Shown here: positions 8,562 to 18,301 of the stretch, one piece after another
Position numbering within the stretch: the stretch's first letter is position 1
How the letters are laid out: the number at the start of each line of letters is the position of its first letter
From: Myxococcota bacterium
Lineage (GTDB): Bacteria; Myxococcota_A; Polyangia; Fen-1088
Assembly: GCA_025934105.1 (NCBI GenBank)
Contig: JAICYS010000007.1
Location: 1 to 55,473, forward strand
Length of the DNA: 55,473 nt
Reading direction: 5' to 3'
Notes under the pieces: generated by a model
What the model saw: the letters and a program-made list of their open reading frames with translations, nothing else
Told to the model about the DNA's origin: nothing
The model's database searches: none
Made by a program: the position numbers and the translations under genes

Positions 8562-9236
8562 ATGACCACGTCCCCGATGGGACCCGCCGAGATCTGCGCT
8601 TGCCTGTCGCCGCTGCTGCTGGAGGAGCGGCGCGCGCGCATGGACGCGGCGGCGGCGACGCGCCTGGGCGGGCTGCGGCTGGTCATCGAGAACCTGCACG
8701 ATCCCCACAACGGCGCGGCGGTGCTGCGCAGCGCCGAGGCGTTCGGCGTCCAGCGGGTCGAGGTGATCGAGACCGTCGAACGCTTTCGTTTCTCCAGCAC
8801 GGTCACGCAGGGCTGCGAGAAGTGGCTGGACGTCGTGCGCCACCGCAGCCTGCCCGCCGCGCTGGTCGGTTTGCGCAGCGAAGGGTTCGTGGTCTACGCC
8901 GCCGTGCCCGGCGCGGCGGCCGCGCTGGACGAGCTGGACTTCTCGCGTCCGGCGGCGGTCATGGTCGGCAACGAGCACGAGGGGCTGACCGCGGATGCGA
9001 TCGCGGCGGCCGACGTGCGTTTCGGCGTCCCGATGTTCGGGCTGACGCAGAGTCTCAATCTTTCAGTGGCGGCCGCCCTCATCGTGTCGCGCGCGGCCGC
9101 GCTGCGCCGGCGCGCGCTGGGGCGCGACGGCGACCTCGACGAAGCGGCGGTGCTGGCGCTGCGGGCGCGGTTTTACGCGGCGTCGGTGCGCGGCGCCGAC
9201 GCCGTCCTGAGCCGCGCCGCCGCGAGGGTTTCTTGA
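8562..9236 (+). CDS. trmH: tRNA (guanosine-18-2'-O-)-methyltransferase TrmH
   Basis: The 224-residue SPOUT-fold product methylates the ribose of G18 in tRNA. The three SpoU motifs are present: IENLHDPHNGAAVLRSAEAF (motif 1, with the conserved Asn and catalytic Arg), MVGNEHEGL (motif 2) and LTQSLNLSVAAAL (motif 3), the last two forming the trefoil-knot cofactor site. The ATG at 8562 follows an AAGG 11 bases upstream; a second ATG at 8577 is possible. The C-terminal helical tail is typical of TrmH rather than TrmL. Confidence 0.9.
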   Translation: MTTSPMGPAEICACLSPLLLEERRARMDAAAATRLGGLRLVIENLHDPHNGAAVLRSAEAFGVQRVEVIETVERFRFSSTVTQGCEKWLDVVRHRSLPAALVGLRSEGFVVYAAVPGAAAALDELDFSRPAAVMVGNEHEGLTADAIAAADVRFGVPMFGLTQSLNLSVAAALIVSRAAALRRRALGRDGDLDEAAVLALRARFYAASVRGADAVLSRAAARVS

Positions 9237-9266
9237 ACCGCAGGGTTCGGGCGATAGACTGACCGG

Positions 9267-11714
9267 ATGGCGCCCGGCCCTTCGCTCGACGATCGCGATC
9301 CGCGTGCCTCCGGCAAGCGCCGGCGGAAGAAATCCGGCAAGGGGCTGCGGACCGTGACCCGGGCCGGGCGGGCGGGACGGCCGGCCTGGCTGCGGGCGGC
9401 GCGGATCGCCGGGACGATCGCGGTGCTGGGGCTGTTCGCGGGCGTGGCGGCGCTGGTCGGGATCTTCAGCTACTACGGCAGCGATCCCAAGCTGCCCGAT
9501 CTGTCGCGCCTCGACAGCTACCGGCCCAAGCAGGTGACCCGCATCCTGGACCGCTCCGGCGTGGCGATCGGCGAGATGGGGACCGAGAAGCGCACCGTCG
9601 TCCCCTACAGCGCCATCCCGCAGGTGCTGGTGCAGGCGGTGGTGTCGGCCGAGGACGCCGATTACTTCAAGCACGGCGGGCTCGACTACCGCGGGATGGC
9701 GCGGGCCTTCGTCGAGGACGTGCTGCGCGGACGCCGCGCCCAGGGCGGGTCCACCATCACGCAGCAGGTGGTCAAGAACCTGGTGCTCTCGCCCGAGCGG
9801 ACGCTGCGCCGCAAGGTGCAGGAGATCATCCTGGCCCGCCAGCTCTCGCAGAAGCTCTCGAAGGAAGAGGTGCTGGCGCTGTACCTGAACCAGATCTATT
9901 ACGGCCACGGCCGGTACGGTTGCGAGGAGGCGGCTCGGTACTTCTTCGGCAAGTCGGTGCGCGACATCGATCTGGCCGAGGCGGCGCTGCTGGCCGGCTT
10001 GCCGCAAAGTCCGGAGCGCCTGTCGCCGCGCAAGCACCCGGACGCCGCCAAGACTCGCCAGCGCTACGTGCTGGGGCAGATGGCCGAGCACGGCTACATC
10101 GACCGGGCCACCGCCGACCGCGTGGCGGCCCAGCCCATCCGGCTGGTGCGGGAGCCGGCGTCGGCGCGCGGCGTGGCGGCCGAGGCCGTCGACATCGTGG
10201 GCGGCGTGCTGGCGGAGAAGCTGGGCGACCGCCAGGCGCTGGAGCAGGGCCTGACGGTCACGACCACGCTGGACGCCCGCCTGCAGGAGCTGGCGCGCAC
10301 GTCGCTCGAGCGCGGGCTCGAGGACGTGGACGCGCGCCAGGGGTTCCGCGGGCCGTCGGGCCACCTGGCGGGCAAGGCCCTGGACAAGCACCACGCCGAG
10401 CTGGCGCGCGCGCACGCCAAAGGGGTGCGCGACTCGGAGATCATCGAGGGGATCGTCACCCGGCTGGAGCTGGACGCCGGGAACCCGAAAGGGGGGCGAC
10501 TGTTCGTCGACGTCGGCGCGCCCGACGGCAAGGACGGCATGGTCGATTTTTCACTCGAGACGCGCTACGCGAAAGGGCCCAAGCCGCTGGGGGCGCGTTT
10601 CAAGCCCGGCGACCTGGTCCGCGTGCGCTGGGCCGGCGACCGGCCGCGCCCCGACGAAGGCGGGCTGCCGCTGGCGCTGGAGCTGGGCCCGCAAGCGGCC
10701 ATGGTCGTGATGGATCCGGCCACGCACCAGGTCCTGGCGCTGGTCGGGGGGTACGATTTTCACGCCGGCGGCTTCGACCGCAGCGTGCGGGCGCAACGGC
10801 AGCCGGGCTCGGCGTTCAAGCCGATCGTCTACGCGGCGGCCATCGAGGCGCGCAAGATCACGCCCGCCACCATCATCAACGACGCGCCCGAGGTGTACGA
10901 CCTCTGGAAGCCGCAAAACTACGAGAAAGAGGAGTTCCGCGGCCCGGTGCGCGTCCGGACGGCGCTGGCGGATTCGATCAACACGGTGGCCATCAAGGTC
11001 CTGTCGGAGGTCGGCATCGACCAGGTGCGCACGGTGGCGGCGCGGATCGGCATCACGTCGCCGATTCCGCCCGACATCGGGCTGTCGCTGGCGCTGGGCT
11101 CGCTGACCGTGACGCCGCTGGAGCTGGCCAACGCCTACGCGACGTTCGCCAGCGGCGGGATGGCGGCCAAGGTCGATCGGTCGTCGCTGGTGACGGGGAT
11201 CGGCGACCAGAAGCTGCCGGCGCCGCAGTTGCAGTCGGGCCTGCCGCCCGAGGTGGCCTACGTGATGGTGTCGCTGATGCGCAGCGTGATCGACGAGGGG
11301 ACCGCGCGCACCGCCGTCGGGGCCAAGCTGCACCGCCCGGCGGCCGGCAAGACCGGCACGTCGAACGGCCAGCGGGACGCCTGGTTCGTCGGCTTCACGC
11401 CCGATCTGCTGGCGGCGGTCTGGGTCGGCTTCGACGACATGAAGAAGCTCGGACGCGGCGAGGCGGGCGGCAAGACGGCGGCGCCGATCTGGGCCGACTT
11501 CATGATGAAAGCCACCGCCGGCAAGCCGACGCGCGACTTCACGCAGCCGGCCGGCGTGGTGGTTCAGCGCATCGACAAGGCGTCCGGTCTGCTGGCGGCT
11601 CCGGGCCAGGAGACCGGCACGCTGGACGAGGTGTTCGTGGACGGCACGGCGCCGACGCAGCAAGCGGCGGGGGCGGGGCAAGAGACCAACCCCGACAAGC
11701 TGCTGCTGCAATAA
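9267..11714 (+). CDS. mrcA: Penicillin-binding protein 1A (bifunctional class A)
   Basis: The 815-residue protein has a basic cytoplasmic N terminus and a membrane anchor near residues 45-68. A GT51 glycosyltransferase domain spans about residues 95-270, with catalytic Glu in SAEDADYF, RAQGGSTITQQ, and ILARQLSQKLSKEEVLALYLN. The transpeptidase domain is C-terminal: SAFK (S-x-x-K), SIN (S-x-N) in DSINTVAIKV, and KTGTSNGQ. It polymerises and cross-links peptidoglycan in the periplasm. An OB-like insert lies between the two domains, as in PBP1A of Gram-negatives. It stands alone, convergent with the following gene. Confidence 0.95.
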   Translation: MAPGPSLDDRDPRASGKRRRKKSGKGLRTVTRAGRAGRPAWLRAARIAGTIAVLGLFAGVAALVGIFSYYGSDPKLPDLSRLDSYRPKQVTRILDRSGVAIGEMGTEKRTVVPYSAIPQVLVQAVVSAEDADYFKHGGLDYRGMARAFVEDVLRGRRAQGGSTITQQVVKNLVLSPERTLRRKVQEIILARQLSQKLSKEEVLALYLNQIYYGHGRYGCEEAARYFFGKSVRDIDLAEAALLAGLPQSPERLSPRKHPDAAKTRQRYVLGQMAEHGYIDRATADRVAAQPIRLVREPASARGVAAEAVDIVGGVLAEKLGDRQALEQGLTVTTTLDARLQELARTSLERGLEDVDARQGFRGPSGHLAGKALDKHHAELARAHAKGVRDSEIIEGIVTRLELDAGNPKGGRLFVDVGAPDGKDGMVDFSLETRYAKGPKPLGARFKPGDLVRVRWAGDRPRPDEGGLPLALELGPQAAMVVMDPATHQVLALVGGYDFHAGGFDRSVRAQRQPGSAFKPIVYAAAIEARKITPATIINDAPEVYDLWKPQNYEKEEFRGPVRVRTALADSINTVAIKVLSEVGIDQVRTVAARIGITSPIPPDIGLSLALGSLTVTPLELANAYATFASGGMAAKVDRSSLVTGIGDQKLPAPQLQSGLPPEVAYVMVSLMRSVIDEGTARTAVGAKLHRPAAGKTGTSNGQRDAWFVGFTPDLLAAVWVGFDDMKKLGRGEAGGKTAAPIWADFMMKATAGKPTRDFTQPAGVVVQRIDKASGLLAAPGQETGTLDEVFVDGTAPTQQAAGAGQETNPDKLLLQ

Positions 11715-11766
11715 CGGCCGACTCTCCGCGCGGCCGTTTCACAGGGCGCCGAGAAGCGGCGGACCG

Positions 11767-13527
11767 CTACTCCCGGATGGGGGTCGCCTTCAGCGCGGCC
11801 TTGCCGTCCTTGACGTAGACCGAGAAGCGGACGGTCTTGCAGCCGTGCTTGCCGACCAGGGCGGCCTTGTTGTCGCGAAGCTTCTCCAGGAACTTGGCCT
11901 GCGTGAGGCCGACCAGCGGCTCGCCGCACTGGCGCTTGGTGGCGACGAAGTCGTCGAACACGTGCCGGAAGTGGGCCTCTTCCTCTTCGTGCTCGTTGTA
12001 GGGGACGATGCGCGTCGCCTCGCCCTCGGGCATCTGCTTTTCCGCCTCGGCCGCGTTCTCGTCCACTTCGGCGAGCGCGCTGGCCGGCAACGTCGCCCAC
12101 GGGGCTGGCTTGAGGGCGGGAGCGGCCGAGACGGCGCCTCCCGCGGCGGCCACCGCGGCGGCCGAGAACGGCTGCGGGGCGGGCGGCGGCGCCAGCGAGG
12201 GCAGCGGCGGGGGAAAGGCGGGCGGTGGCGGCGGGAACGCCGGCGGGGGCGGGGGCGCCGTGAAGGCGGGCGGCGGCGGCGGGAACGCCGGCGGCGGTGG
12301 CGGCGAGCCGAATCCGGTGCCGCTGGCCGGCAGGTCGAAGGTGCTGCCGCCCGACGGACCGAGGATCGCGTTCAGGTCCTTGCCGGCCATCTCGGGGCGG
12401 CCGCCGGGGGCCAGCGTGAACCGCTCGACGGCGGCGTTCACGTCGCGCGCCAGGCCACCGATGCGCCCGGCGTACTTGCCGTCGTCGATCTTGTGGATGT
12501 CGCCGGCCGCCAGCCGCTGCAGCTCGCGACGCAGCTTGCGCAGCGGCTCCTCGACCTCGATCCGTTGCAGGACCAAGCCGACGGCGATCATCGCGAACGT
12601 CAGGATGACCAGGCCGACCCAAGGGAAGTTCCCCCACCGCAGATCGCTGGCGCGCACGTTCGAGAGCAGCGCGCCGAGGTCGGTCTTGGCCGGCTGCACG
12701 CCGATGAGCGCGTAATAGGCCTGCTGCTCGCTGGCCTGCCCCGGGAACGGGGCCGCCACGACCAGCAGCTTGTCCTGACCGGCGGTGAGCGGCAACGCCG
12801 GCGTGCGCTTCAGCGACGCGATCTCGGCGCCGTGCTGCGCGATCAGATCCGGCAGCGCCTCGAGGGTGGCGGCCGGCCGCGACGAGGCCACCACCTTGCC
12901 GTGCAGGAGCAGCGCCACGTCGACGTCCAGGTTCTTCTTCAGCCGCGCCACCAGCCCGGGCCCGGTCTCGGCGGCGATGTAGATCGCCCCCACGATGCGG
13001 TCCTTGCTCTTCGACAGCACCGGGGCGCCGGCCACCCGTTCGAGCTTGCCGCCGATGCCCCAGACGTCGTCGGACAGGTAGCCGCGCAGGGCGTCCGCCA
13101 CCACTTCGATGCCGCCGATGTAGTCGCCGTACTCGTTCTGGTCGTCGCCGCCCACCCGCGCGATGACGCGCCCCTTGTTGTCGACGGTGACGATCTCGTC
13201 GATGCCCCCCGTCGACAGGTCCGGCAGCAGGGTGCGGATGCGGTCCTGGATGGTCCGGTGGATGACCGCGTACTCACCCGAGCCGCGCGAGGCGGCGTCC
13301 AGCGACTCCGACAAGATGGCGTCTCGCCCCAGCTTGGAGACGCGGTCGATCCACTTGTGGGCGTCGACCTTGAACATCTGCTCGGCGGCGTACTCGGCGC
13401 GGTCCAGCCGCTGCCCCTCCAGCGCCCCCAGTTTTTGTACGGCGGGGCGGGGGGCGATGAGAGCAAACGTGCCGGCGACGGCGGAGACCAGGGCGATGAG
13501 GATGAACCAGATCTTCGATAGGAACAT
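11767..13527 (-). CDS. Membrane sensor with HAMP region and MXAN_5187-type C-terminal domain
   Basis: The 586-residue product has a membrane segment at about residues 6-27, a large periplasmic region (about 30-300) resembling a double-Cache sensor, a second membrane segment near 303-323, and a HAMP-like helix pair. A Pro-rich linker (about 405-465, with several FPPPPPAF units) follows, then a compact C-terminal domain of about 70 residues ending in KATPIRE. I recognise that last domain as the one named after Myxococcus MXAN_5187, which points to Myxococcota. No kinase or methyl-accepting helix is visible, so the output is unclear. It is the last gene of a run with the plastocyanin-like gene and mscS. 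Confidence 0.75.
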   Translation of the reverse strand: MFLSKIWFILIALVSAVAGTFALIAPRPAVQKLGALEGQRLDRAEYAAEQMFKVDAHKWIDRVSKLGRDAILSESLDAASRGSGEYAVIHRTIQDRIRTLLPDLSTGGIDEIVTVDNKGRVIARVGGDDQNEYGDYIGGIEVVADALRGYLSDDVWGIGGKLERVAGAPVLSKSKDRIVGAIYIAAETGPGLVARLKKNLDVDVALLLHGKVVASSRPAATLEALPDLIAQHGAEIASLKRTPALPLTAGQDKLLVVAAPFPGQASEQQAYYALIGVQPAKTDLGALLSNVRASDLRWGNFPWVGLVILTFAMIAVGLVLQRIEVEEPLRKLRRELQRLAAGDIHKIDDGKYAGRIGGLARDVNAAVERFTLAPGGRPEMAGKDLNAILGPSGGSTFDLPASGTGFGSPPPPPAFPPPPPAFTAPPPPPAFPPPPPAFPPPLPSLAPPPAPQPFSAAAVAAAGGAVSAAPALKPAPWATLPASALAEVDENAAEAEKQMPEGEATRIVPYNEHEEEEAHFRHVFDDFVATKRQCGEPLVGLTQAKFLEKLRDNKAALVGKHGCKTVRFSVYVKDGKAALKATPIRE

Positions 13528-13542
13528 GGGCTCCTCGTCGCG

Positions 13543-14238
13543 CTATTCGGTCGGCTCTTTCTCTCCGGGGGCCCCGACCTTCACCGTCAGATCCGCTTTC
13601 GCTCCCGTGTCGACCTCTTGCTGGGCCGCCCACTTGCCGCGGGTCCAGACCTTCAGGTTGGCCTTGCCGTCCGGAACGCCGGGAATCGAGAACGCGCCCC
13701 TTTCGTCGACGGTCGCGTAGTAGGGCGAGTCCACCACCAGGACCGACACCATGATGTGCGGGTAGTCGGCGTCGCGAATCGCGAACCCACCCAGGCTGTC
13801 GAACTTCTGGCGGCGCATCGCCCCGGCCGGCAGCAGCTCGGGCGGCATCACCGACGGCGTGGCGGGCGTCGACAGGTTCAACTTCACCTTGCCGGTATTC
13901 TTGATTTCGATGACCGACCCGGGACCGACCACCACCAGGCGCGGCCGGGCGTCCAGGCCGCCGATCTCGACGGTCACGGTGCGGGCCGGCGGCGGGTGCG
14001 CGCCGTTGACGTTCTCCAGCACGACGGCCGTCTCCAGCTTGGCGCCGCCGGTGGTCTGGACCGGGACGTTGCCGTTTTCGATCCGCCAGTAACCCTGGTA
14101 GAGGCGTGTGGAACGCTCCGCCTCGGGCAGCTTGACGGTGCCCTTGACGGTGGCGGCGCGGGCCGCCGGGCCGACCGCGAGCAACAACGTCGTGGCAAGC
14201 GCGAGACGGACAGCGGGGGGAAAAAGACGAAGGACCAT
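13543..14238 (-). CDS. Periplasmic plastocyanin/carboxypeptidase-regulatory-like protein
   Basis: A 231-residue exported protein with a clear signal peptide (cleavage near ARA-A at about residue 28). It is beta-rich. The central part (about residues 80-160) resembles cupredoxin-fold proteins, and the last part resembles carboxypeptidase regulatory-like domains, with GAFSIPGVPDGKANLKVW and a final strand. The cupredoxin copper site is not obvious: I do not see the usual His-Cys-Met set, so a structural rather than redox role is possible. It lies 15 bases before the MXAN_5187-type gene, which suggests a shared transcript and a joint envelope function. Confidence 0.6.
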   Translation of the reverse strand: MVLRLFPPAVRLALATTLLLAVGPAARAATVKGTVKLPEAERSTRLYQGYWRIENGNVPVQTTGGAKLETAVVLENVNGAHPPPARTVTVEIGGLDARPRLVVVGPGSVIEIKNTGKVKLNLSTPATPSVMPPELLPAGAMRRQKFDSLGGFAIRDADYPHIMVSVLVVDSPYYATVDERGAFSIPGVPDGKANLKVWTRGKWAAQQEVDTGAKADLTVKVGAPGEKEPTE

Positions 14239-14290
14239 CCGCGGGGTCGGATCCCGAAGGGGCGCTGAGCCCCGAAAGGAGGTCAGCAGG

Positions 14291-15373
14291 CTAACGTGGC
14301 TCTTTCCCTGCTGTCAATGTGAGATCTCGCGCATCTGTTGCTTCGGCCGGTGTTTCGGTCGGCGCTTCGTGAACGAGGCGCCCCGGAACACCGAGCCGGA
14401 TCCCCTCTCGGCGCAGGCGAACGACCAGTCGTTTGCGGACTTCGTGGCCGGCGGCGGCCTGCGCCTGCACCTCGGGGACCTCCAGGCCACAGGCCCAGAC
14501 CTGACCCGCCTCGGTCAGGTCGGCCAGGCGCGCGGCCGGCTTGCCGCCGACCAGCGCCGGCAACTCGGCCAGGGCGCGCGCCAGCTCGTCGTTCAGCGTG
14601 GCTTCGACCTTCGCCACCGGCGTGTCGTGCGCGACCGTCACGTTGACCGCCATGCCGACCGGCGCGGCGGGCAGGTGGAAGTTGGTCAGGATCGCCTGCG
14701 AGAGCTTGGTGTTGGGGACGATGATGGTGTTGCTGGCCAGCGTCCGCAGTCGCGACGACCGCCAGCCGATGGACTCCACGAACCCCTCGCCGCCAACGCC
14801 GCCCGCGTCGTTCATCTTGATGTAGTCGCCGTTGCGGATCGGCCGATCGGCCAGCAGGTAGAGGCCGGCGAAGAAGTTGGCCAGCGTGTCTTGCAGCGCC
14901 AGCGCCACCGCCAGCGACCCGACGCCGAGCGTGGTCAAGAGCGGCGTCACCGGGACGCCCAGGCTCTCGAGCGCCGTGATCACCGCCACGGCGCCGACCA
15001 GCAGGCGAACCGACACCCGCGCGACGACCACGGCCGGCTTGATCGACGGGTGCTTGGTCGCATACTCGGTGACCGCCGCGACGGCGATGCGCGACACCAC
15101 CAGCGCGCAGGCCAGCACGAACCCGATCAGCAGCGCGCCGTTCAGCCAGCGGCCGAGGCGCCCCGGCAGCCCCAGGTCCGGCACCCACATCAGGCCGCCG
15201 ACCACGACGGCGCAGGCGGCCGGCGTCGCCACGGCCGGACGGCTCTCCAACCACCGGCCGCTCAGCGCGCGCGCGACCCGCGCCGCCAGCGCGCCCAGCA
15301 GGAGCAAGGCCAGGAGCAGGATGGGAACCAGCAACTCAGGCGGAGCGTGAATGTCGATCCCGGCCAGCCGCAT
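14291..15373 (-). CDS. Small-conductance mechanosensitive channel (MscS family)
   Basis: A 360-residue membrane protein with four to five N-terminal hydrophobic segments, the last being the Gly/Ala-rich pore helix (about residues 155-185, with [19 protein letters not shown]). The MscS beta domain follows: [25 protein letters not shown] and [11 protein letters not shown]. The C-terminal alpha/beta part is present. Such channels open under membrane tension and release solutes during hypo-osmotic shock. I start at the ATG at 15373, since the longer frame would run through the queF upstream region. It is divergent from queF and upstream of the plastocyanin-like gene. Confidence 0.9.
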   Translation of the reverse strand: MRLAGIDIHAPPELLVPILLLALLLLGALAARVARALSGRWLESRPAVATPAACAVVVGGLMWVPDLGLPGRLGRWLNGALLIGFVLACALVVSRIAVAAVTEYATKHPSIKPAVVVARVSVRLLVGAVAVITALESLGVPVTPLLTTLGVGSLAVALALQDTLANFFAGLYLLADRPIRNGDYIKMNDAGGVGGEGFVESIGWRSSRLRTLASNTIIVPNTKLSQAILTNFHLPAAPVGMAVNVTVAHDTPVAKVEATLNDELARALAELPALVGGKPAARLADLTEAGQVWACGLEVPEVQAQAAAGHEVRKRLVVRLRREGIRLGVPGRLVHEAPTETPAEATDARDLTLTAGKEPR

Positions 15374-15407
15374 GGAGGTTTCAATTCGTATATCCTGTTT
15401 GGCTTCG

Positions 15408-15761
15408 ATGAGCACCCGCCCCAGCCAGACCTTGGAGACGTTCCCGAACCCCAAGCCGGACCGCGACTACCACATCAAGTTCGCGTGCCCGGAGTTCACC
15501 TGCCTCTGCCCCAAGACCGGCCAGCCCGACTTCGCGGTGATCCACGTCGACTACGTCCCCGACCAGCTGTGCGTCGAGCTCAAGTCGTGGAAGCTGTACC
15601 TCTGGTCCTACCGCGACGCGGGCGCCTTCCACGAGGCGGTCACCAACAAGATCCTCGACGACCTGGTGGCGGCCGTGAAACCCCGCCAGGCCCGCGTCGA
15701 GGCCGTGTTCAACGTTCGGGGCGGCATCACGACCACGGTCGTCGCCGAGCACGGAATCTGA
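15408..15761 (+). CDS. queF: 7-cyano-7-deazaguanine reductase QueF
   Basis: The 117-residue product is a short-form (unimodular) QueF that reduces preQ0 to preQ1 with NADPH in queuosine synthesis. The nucleophile motif is [10 protein letters not shown] with Cys34 and Asp41. The substrate-binding Glu57 lies in [10 protein letters not shown], and an FHE motif follows near residue 70. I start at the ATG at 15408, preceded at a distance by a GGAGG; upstream in-frame codons add residues not typical for the family. No other queuosine genes are in the window. Confidence 0.95.
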   Translation: MSTRPSQTLETFPNPKPDRDYHIKFACPEFTCLCPKTGQPDFAVIHVDYVPDQLCVELKSWKLYLWSYRDAGAFHEAVTNKILDDLVAAVKPRQARVEAVFNVRGGITTTVVAEHGI

Positions 15762-15764
15762 GCG

Positions 15765-16982
15765 TCACGGCCAGCGGGCGCGCAGGGTGAGGCCGACCAG
15801 CTGGGCGATGGTGTGGTACGTGCCGACCGGACCCTCCCGGCCGCCGGTCGAGTCGGCGTCGAGGACGTAGACCAGCATGTAGCCGAGATCGCCGGTGAAG
15901 CGGCCGCGCGTGTACCCGAGGCCGACGGTGCCGTCCAGCCGGTTGCCGTCGGGCAGTCCGGGGCCGAGCCCTTCGGACGGGATCGCCTGCTGGTCGAAGA
16001 TGAAGCCGGCGCGCAGGTGCAGTTCGGCGCGCGGCAGCGCCACCCGATAATCGCCGCCGAGGCGCGCGGTGAAGGCGTTGTGTCCGTCGGGCCGAAGCAC
16101 GTGCGCGGGCGCGGTCTGGAACGCGATGTCGACCTCATCGTAGGTGCTCCACAGGACGTAGTTGAGGTCGGCCTCCAGCAGCAGCTCTTCGCGCGGCCGG
16201 AACATCACCCCCGCCGTCAGCGCGTCCGGCAGCGTGATCGTCGCCGTCCCGGGCTGGTCGGGCAGCGCGGGCGCGAAGTCGGGGTTGGTGGGATCGAAGT
16301 CGGCCTGGCCGTCGAACTTCAGCCTCACGCGCCGGCGATACGTCAGGGCCGCCTGCAGCCGGTTGGGCAGCGGGCGAACCAGCAGGGCGGCGTTGAAGCT
16401 GTATCCCCAGGTGCCGCCGCCCAGCTCGACCTGCCCGCCGGCCAGCGCCGGCAGCCCATTCTTGAAGTCGACCGCGCCCCGGACGGCGTCGAAGCCCACC
16501 GCCACCGAGAGGCGGCGTTCCAGCCGAACCGCCACCGTCGGGTTGACGGCCAGCGTCTGCAGCGACGCGGCGATGGCCGCCTCGCGGCCGGCCCACTGGT
16601 TGGGCCAGGTGATGCCGATGCCGAAGGCGGTGTAGACGCCCAGCCCCACCGCCACCCGATCGGAGACCGGCGCGGCGGCGAAGACCGTGGGCAGGAAGAA
16701 GTTGCCGCGCTCGCTGTCGGTGGAGGCGCCGCCGCCCGCCGGCGAGAAGCGCGACTTGGCGGTGACGTAGACGGCGCCCGCCGAGGCGGCCGGTCCCATG
16801 AACGCCAGCGCCGCCGGATTGAACCAGACGGCGGCCGGCTCGTCGGTGGAGGCGCTGACCGCCGAGGCGCGGCCGATCGCCTCGCCCGACAGGTCGTAGA
16901 TGAGAAACCCGTTGGCGCGGCAGACGCGCGCGCCGCCCAGGGCAGCGGCGGCCGTGACGGCCAGGGCCAGTCCGCGTTTCAT
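15765..16982 (-). CDS. FadL/OmpP1-type outer-membrane transport protein
   Basis: The 405-residue protein has a signal peptide (cleavage near CRA-N at about residue 24). Right after it comes the N-terminal hatch sequence NGFLIYDLSGEAIGRASA, with DEPAAVWFNPAAL close behind, as in FadL-family barrels that carry hydrophobic substrates across the outer membrane. The rest is a predicted 14-strand barrel. Its ATG overlaps the stop of the preceding lipoprotein gene (ATGA), so the two are probably coupled. It ends three bases beyond the queF stop, in convergent orientation. Confidence 0.88.
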   Translation of the reverse strand: MKRGLALAVTAAAALGGARVCRANGFLIYDLSGEAIGRASAVSASTDEPAAVWFNPAALAFMGPAASAGAVYVTAKSRFSPAGGGASTDSERGNFFLPTVFAAAPVSDRVAVGLGVYTAFGIGITWPNQWAGREAAIAASLQTLAVNPTVAVRLERRLSVAVGFDAVRGAVDFKNGLPALAGGQVELGGGTWGYSFNAALLVRPLPNRLQAALTYRRRVRLKFDGQADFDPTNPDFAPALPDQPGTATITLPDALTAGVMFRPREELLLEADLNYVLWSTYDEVDIAFQTAPAHVLRPDGHNAFTARLGGDYRVALPRAELHLRAGFIFDQQAIPSEGLGPGLPDGNRLDGTVGLGYTRGRFTGDLGYMLVYVLDADSTGGREGPVGTYHTIAQLVGLTLRARWP

Positions 16983-18301
16983 GGCGGGCCTCCGAACGGG
17001 AAGGCGAAGCAGTAGACCAGGTTGCTGCGCCGGGTGCCGGTGCCGGGGGTGATGCCGGTCAGCCCCGTCAGCGCGTGGTCGGCGAACAGCGGCGCCAGCT
17101 GCTGGCGGCCCGCCTCCAGCGTCGCGGCGTCGCCGTCGGAGACGCCCGAGACGTTGCTGTGCCCCGCCGAGTCGACCAGCGCCCCTTGCAGCGTCAGCAG
17201 CAGCGAGACCGGCGAGGCGACCAGCGGGTCGCCGCCCGGGTCCTTGAGGCCGTCGGTGAAGAACAGGCCGATGGTGTGCCCGGCCGGGAACGGAGCCTGG
17301 CCGGTGATCACGATGCTGCCGCCCGCGACCGTCGCGTCGATGGCGGGCAGACCGGCCACCAGGTCCATCTGGGCGACGGCGGTCAGGTCCATGAGCACGA
17401 TCGTTCCGGACTGCTGCCGGGCCACGTAGGGAACGACGGTGGCCGGGTCGATGGGGCCGTGCACGGCCACGTGAATCTCGTTGGGTGCGACCACCTGCGG
17501 GACCAGCGCGGGCGGGCTCAACTCGGCCACCGAGTTGGTGTGCGTGGGGAAGCCCCAGAGCACGGCCACCTCGGGCTTGGGCAGGCCGGCCGCGGCCATC
17601 AGATCCCAGGCGCCGGCGGCCAGGTACGCGCCCCGCGCCTGCTCCAGCTGCGCGACGGTGGCGGCGGCCGCGTCGGAGCTGAGCCCCTGCGACAGCAGCA
17701 GGTCGTAGGCGGGACACGAGCGATCGAGCACCTCGCAATCGAGCGGGCTGTCCTGCTTGAGCAGCGTCATGGTGGGCGAGCCGACCACCTCCGCGCCGCT
17801 GGCCGTCCGCACGCCGTCGTCGTAGCCGCGGACGGCGAACCAGGTGGTCGTGCCCAGCTCCCAGGCCGGGTGGGGCGCGACGGCCAGGAAGCCGCTGCTG
17901 CCGTCGAACGCGACGTCGACGGTGGCCGCCGCTCCGGCGCCGGTCACCGCCAGCACGTTCGTTCCCGGCGCCAGCGTGGCGGGATCCAGCGGCGCGCTGG
18001 CCGGGGCCATGGCGGGCGTGGTGGTCGGATAGCCGTTCAGCGTCTGCAGCCACTGATCCAGCTCGCACTGGGCCTGCGGCATCGTCCCCGGCGCCTGGCA
18101 GTCAGCCGGCACGGTGATGCCGACCAGGCTGAAGTCGATGGTGTGCGTGACCGAGTTGACGATCAGCCCCGACGGGCTGGGCACCCGCGGCGGCGCCGAG
18201 TCCCACTGCATCGCCGCGGGCACCTGATCGTGGCCGATGTCCGGCGCGCAGGCCGCCACCGCCAGCACCAGGCCCGCCGCCGCTCCCGCCACCGCCCGCA
18301 T
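16979..18301 (-). CDS. Lipoprotein resembling bacterial virulence-factor lipase N-terminal region
   Basis: A 440-residue product with a lipoprotein signal (VLAVAACA, lipobox Cys near residue 18). The body has Ig-like beta segments with patterns such as TTTPAMAPASAPLDPATLAPG, a helical segment near YLAAGAWDLMAAAGLP, and VLWGFPTHTNS. These resemble the N-terminal region of large bacterial surface lipases such as Vibrio VolA. The usual C-terminal alpha/beta-hydrolase part is absent: I find no G-x-S-x-G motif, and the protein stops at about 440 residues. It is the middle gene of an operon, overlapping both neighbours by ATGA. A lipid-binding surface role with the FadL porin is inferred. Confidence 0.55.
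   Translation of the reverse strand: MRAVAGAAAGLVLAVAACAPDIGHDQVPAAMQWDSAPPRVPSPSGLIVNSVTHTIDFSLVGITVPADCQAPGTMPQAQCELDQWLQTLNGYPTTTPAMAPASAPLDPATLAPGTNVLAVTGAGAAATVDVAFDGSSGFLAVAPHPAWELGTTTWFAVRGYDDGVRTASGAEVVGSPTMTLLKQDSPLDCEVLDRSCPAYDLLLSQGLSSDAAAATVAQLEQARGAYLAAGAWDLMAAAGLPKPEVAVLWGFPTHTNSVAELSPPALVPQVVAPNEIHVAVHGPIDPATVVPYVARQQSGTIVLMDLTAVAQMDLVAGLPAIDATVAGGSIVITGQAPFPAGHTIGLFFTDGLKDPGGDPLVASPVSLLLTLQGALVDSAGHSNVSGVSDGDAATLEAGRQQLAPLFADHALTGLTGITPGTGTRRSNLVYCFAFPFGGPP

Noticed and set aside
9920..11818. 632-codon plus-strand frame within the PBP1A gene
   Set aside because: It is an out-of-frame shadow of the PBP1A gene, with no domains and an Arg/Ala/Gly-only composition.
11767..13527. 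Methyl-accepting chemotaxis protein
   Set aside because: Sensor and HAMP-like parts are present, but the signalling hairpin with its conserved tip is absent; a Pro-rich linker and an MXAN_5187-type domain are there instead.
14289..14317. TTGACA on the minus strand inside the end of mscS as a promoter for the plastocyanin-like gene
   Set aside because: The -35 box is perfect, but the only -10 candidate at proper spacing (TTAGCC) is poor, so I do not list it as a promoter.
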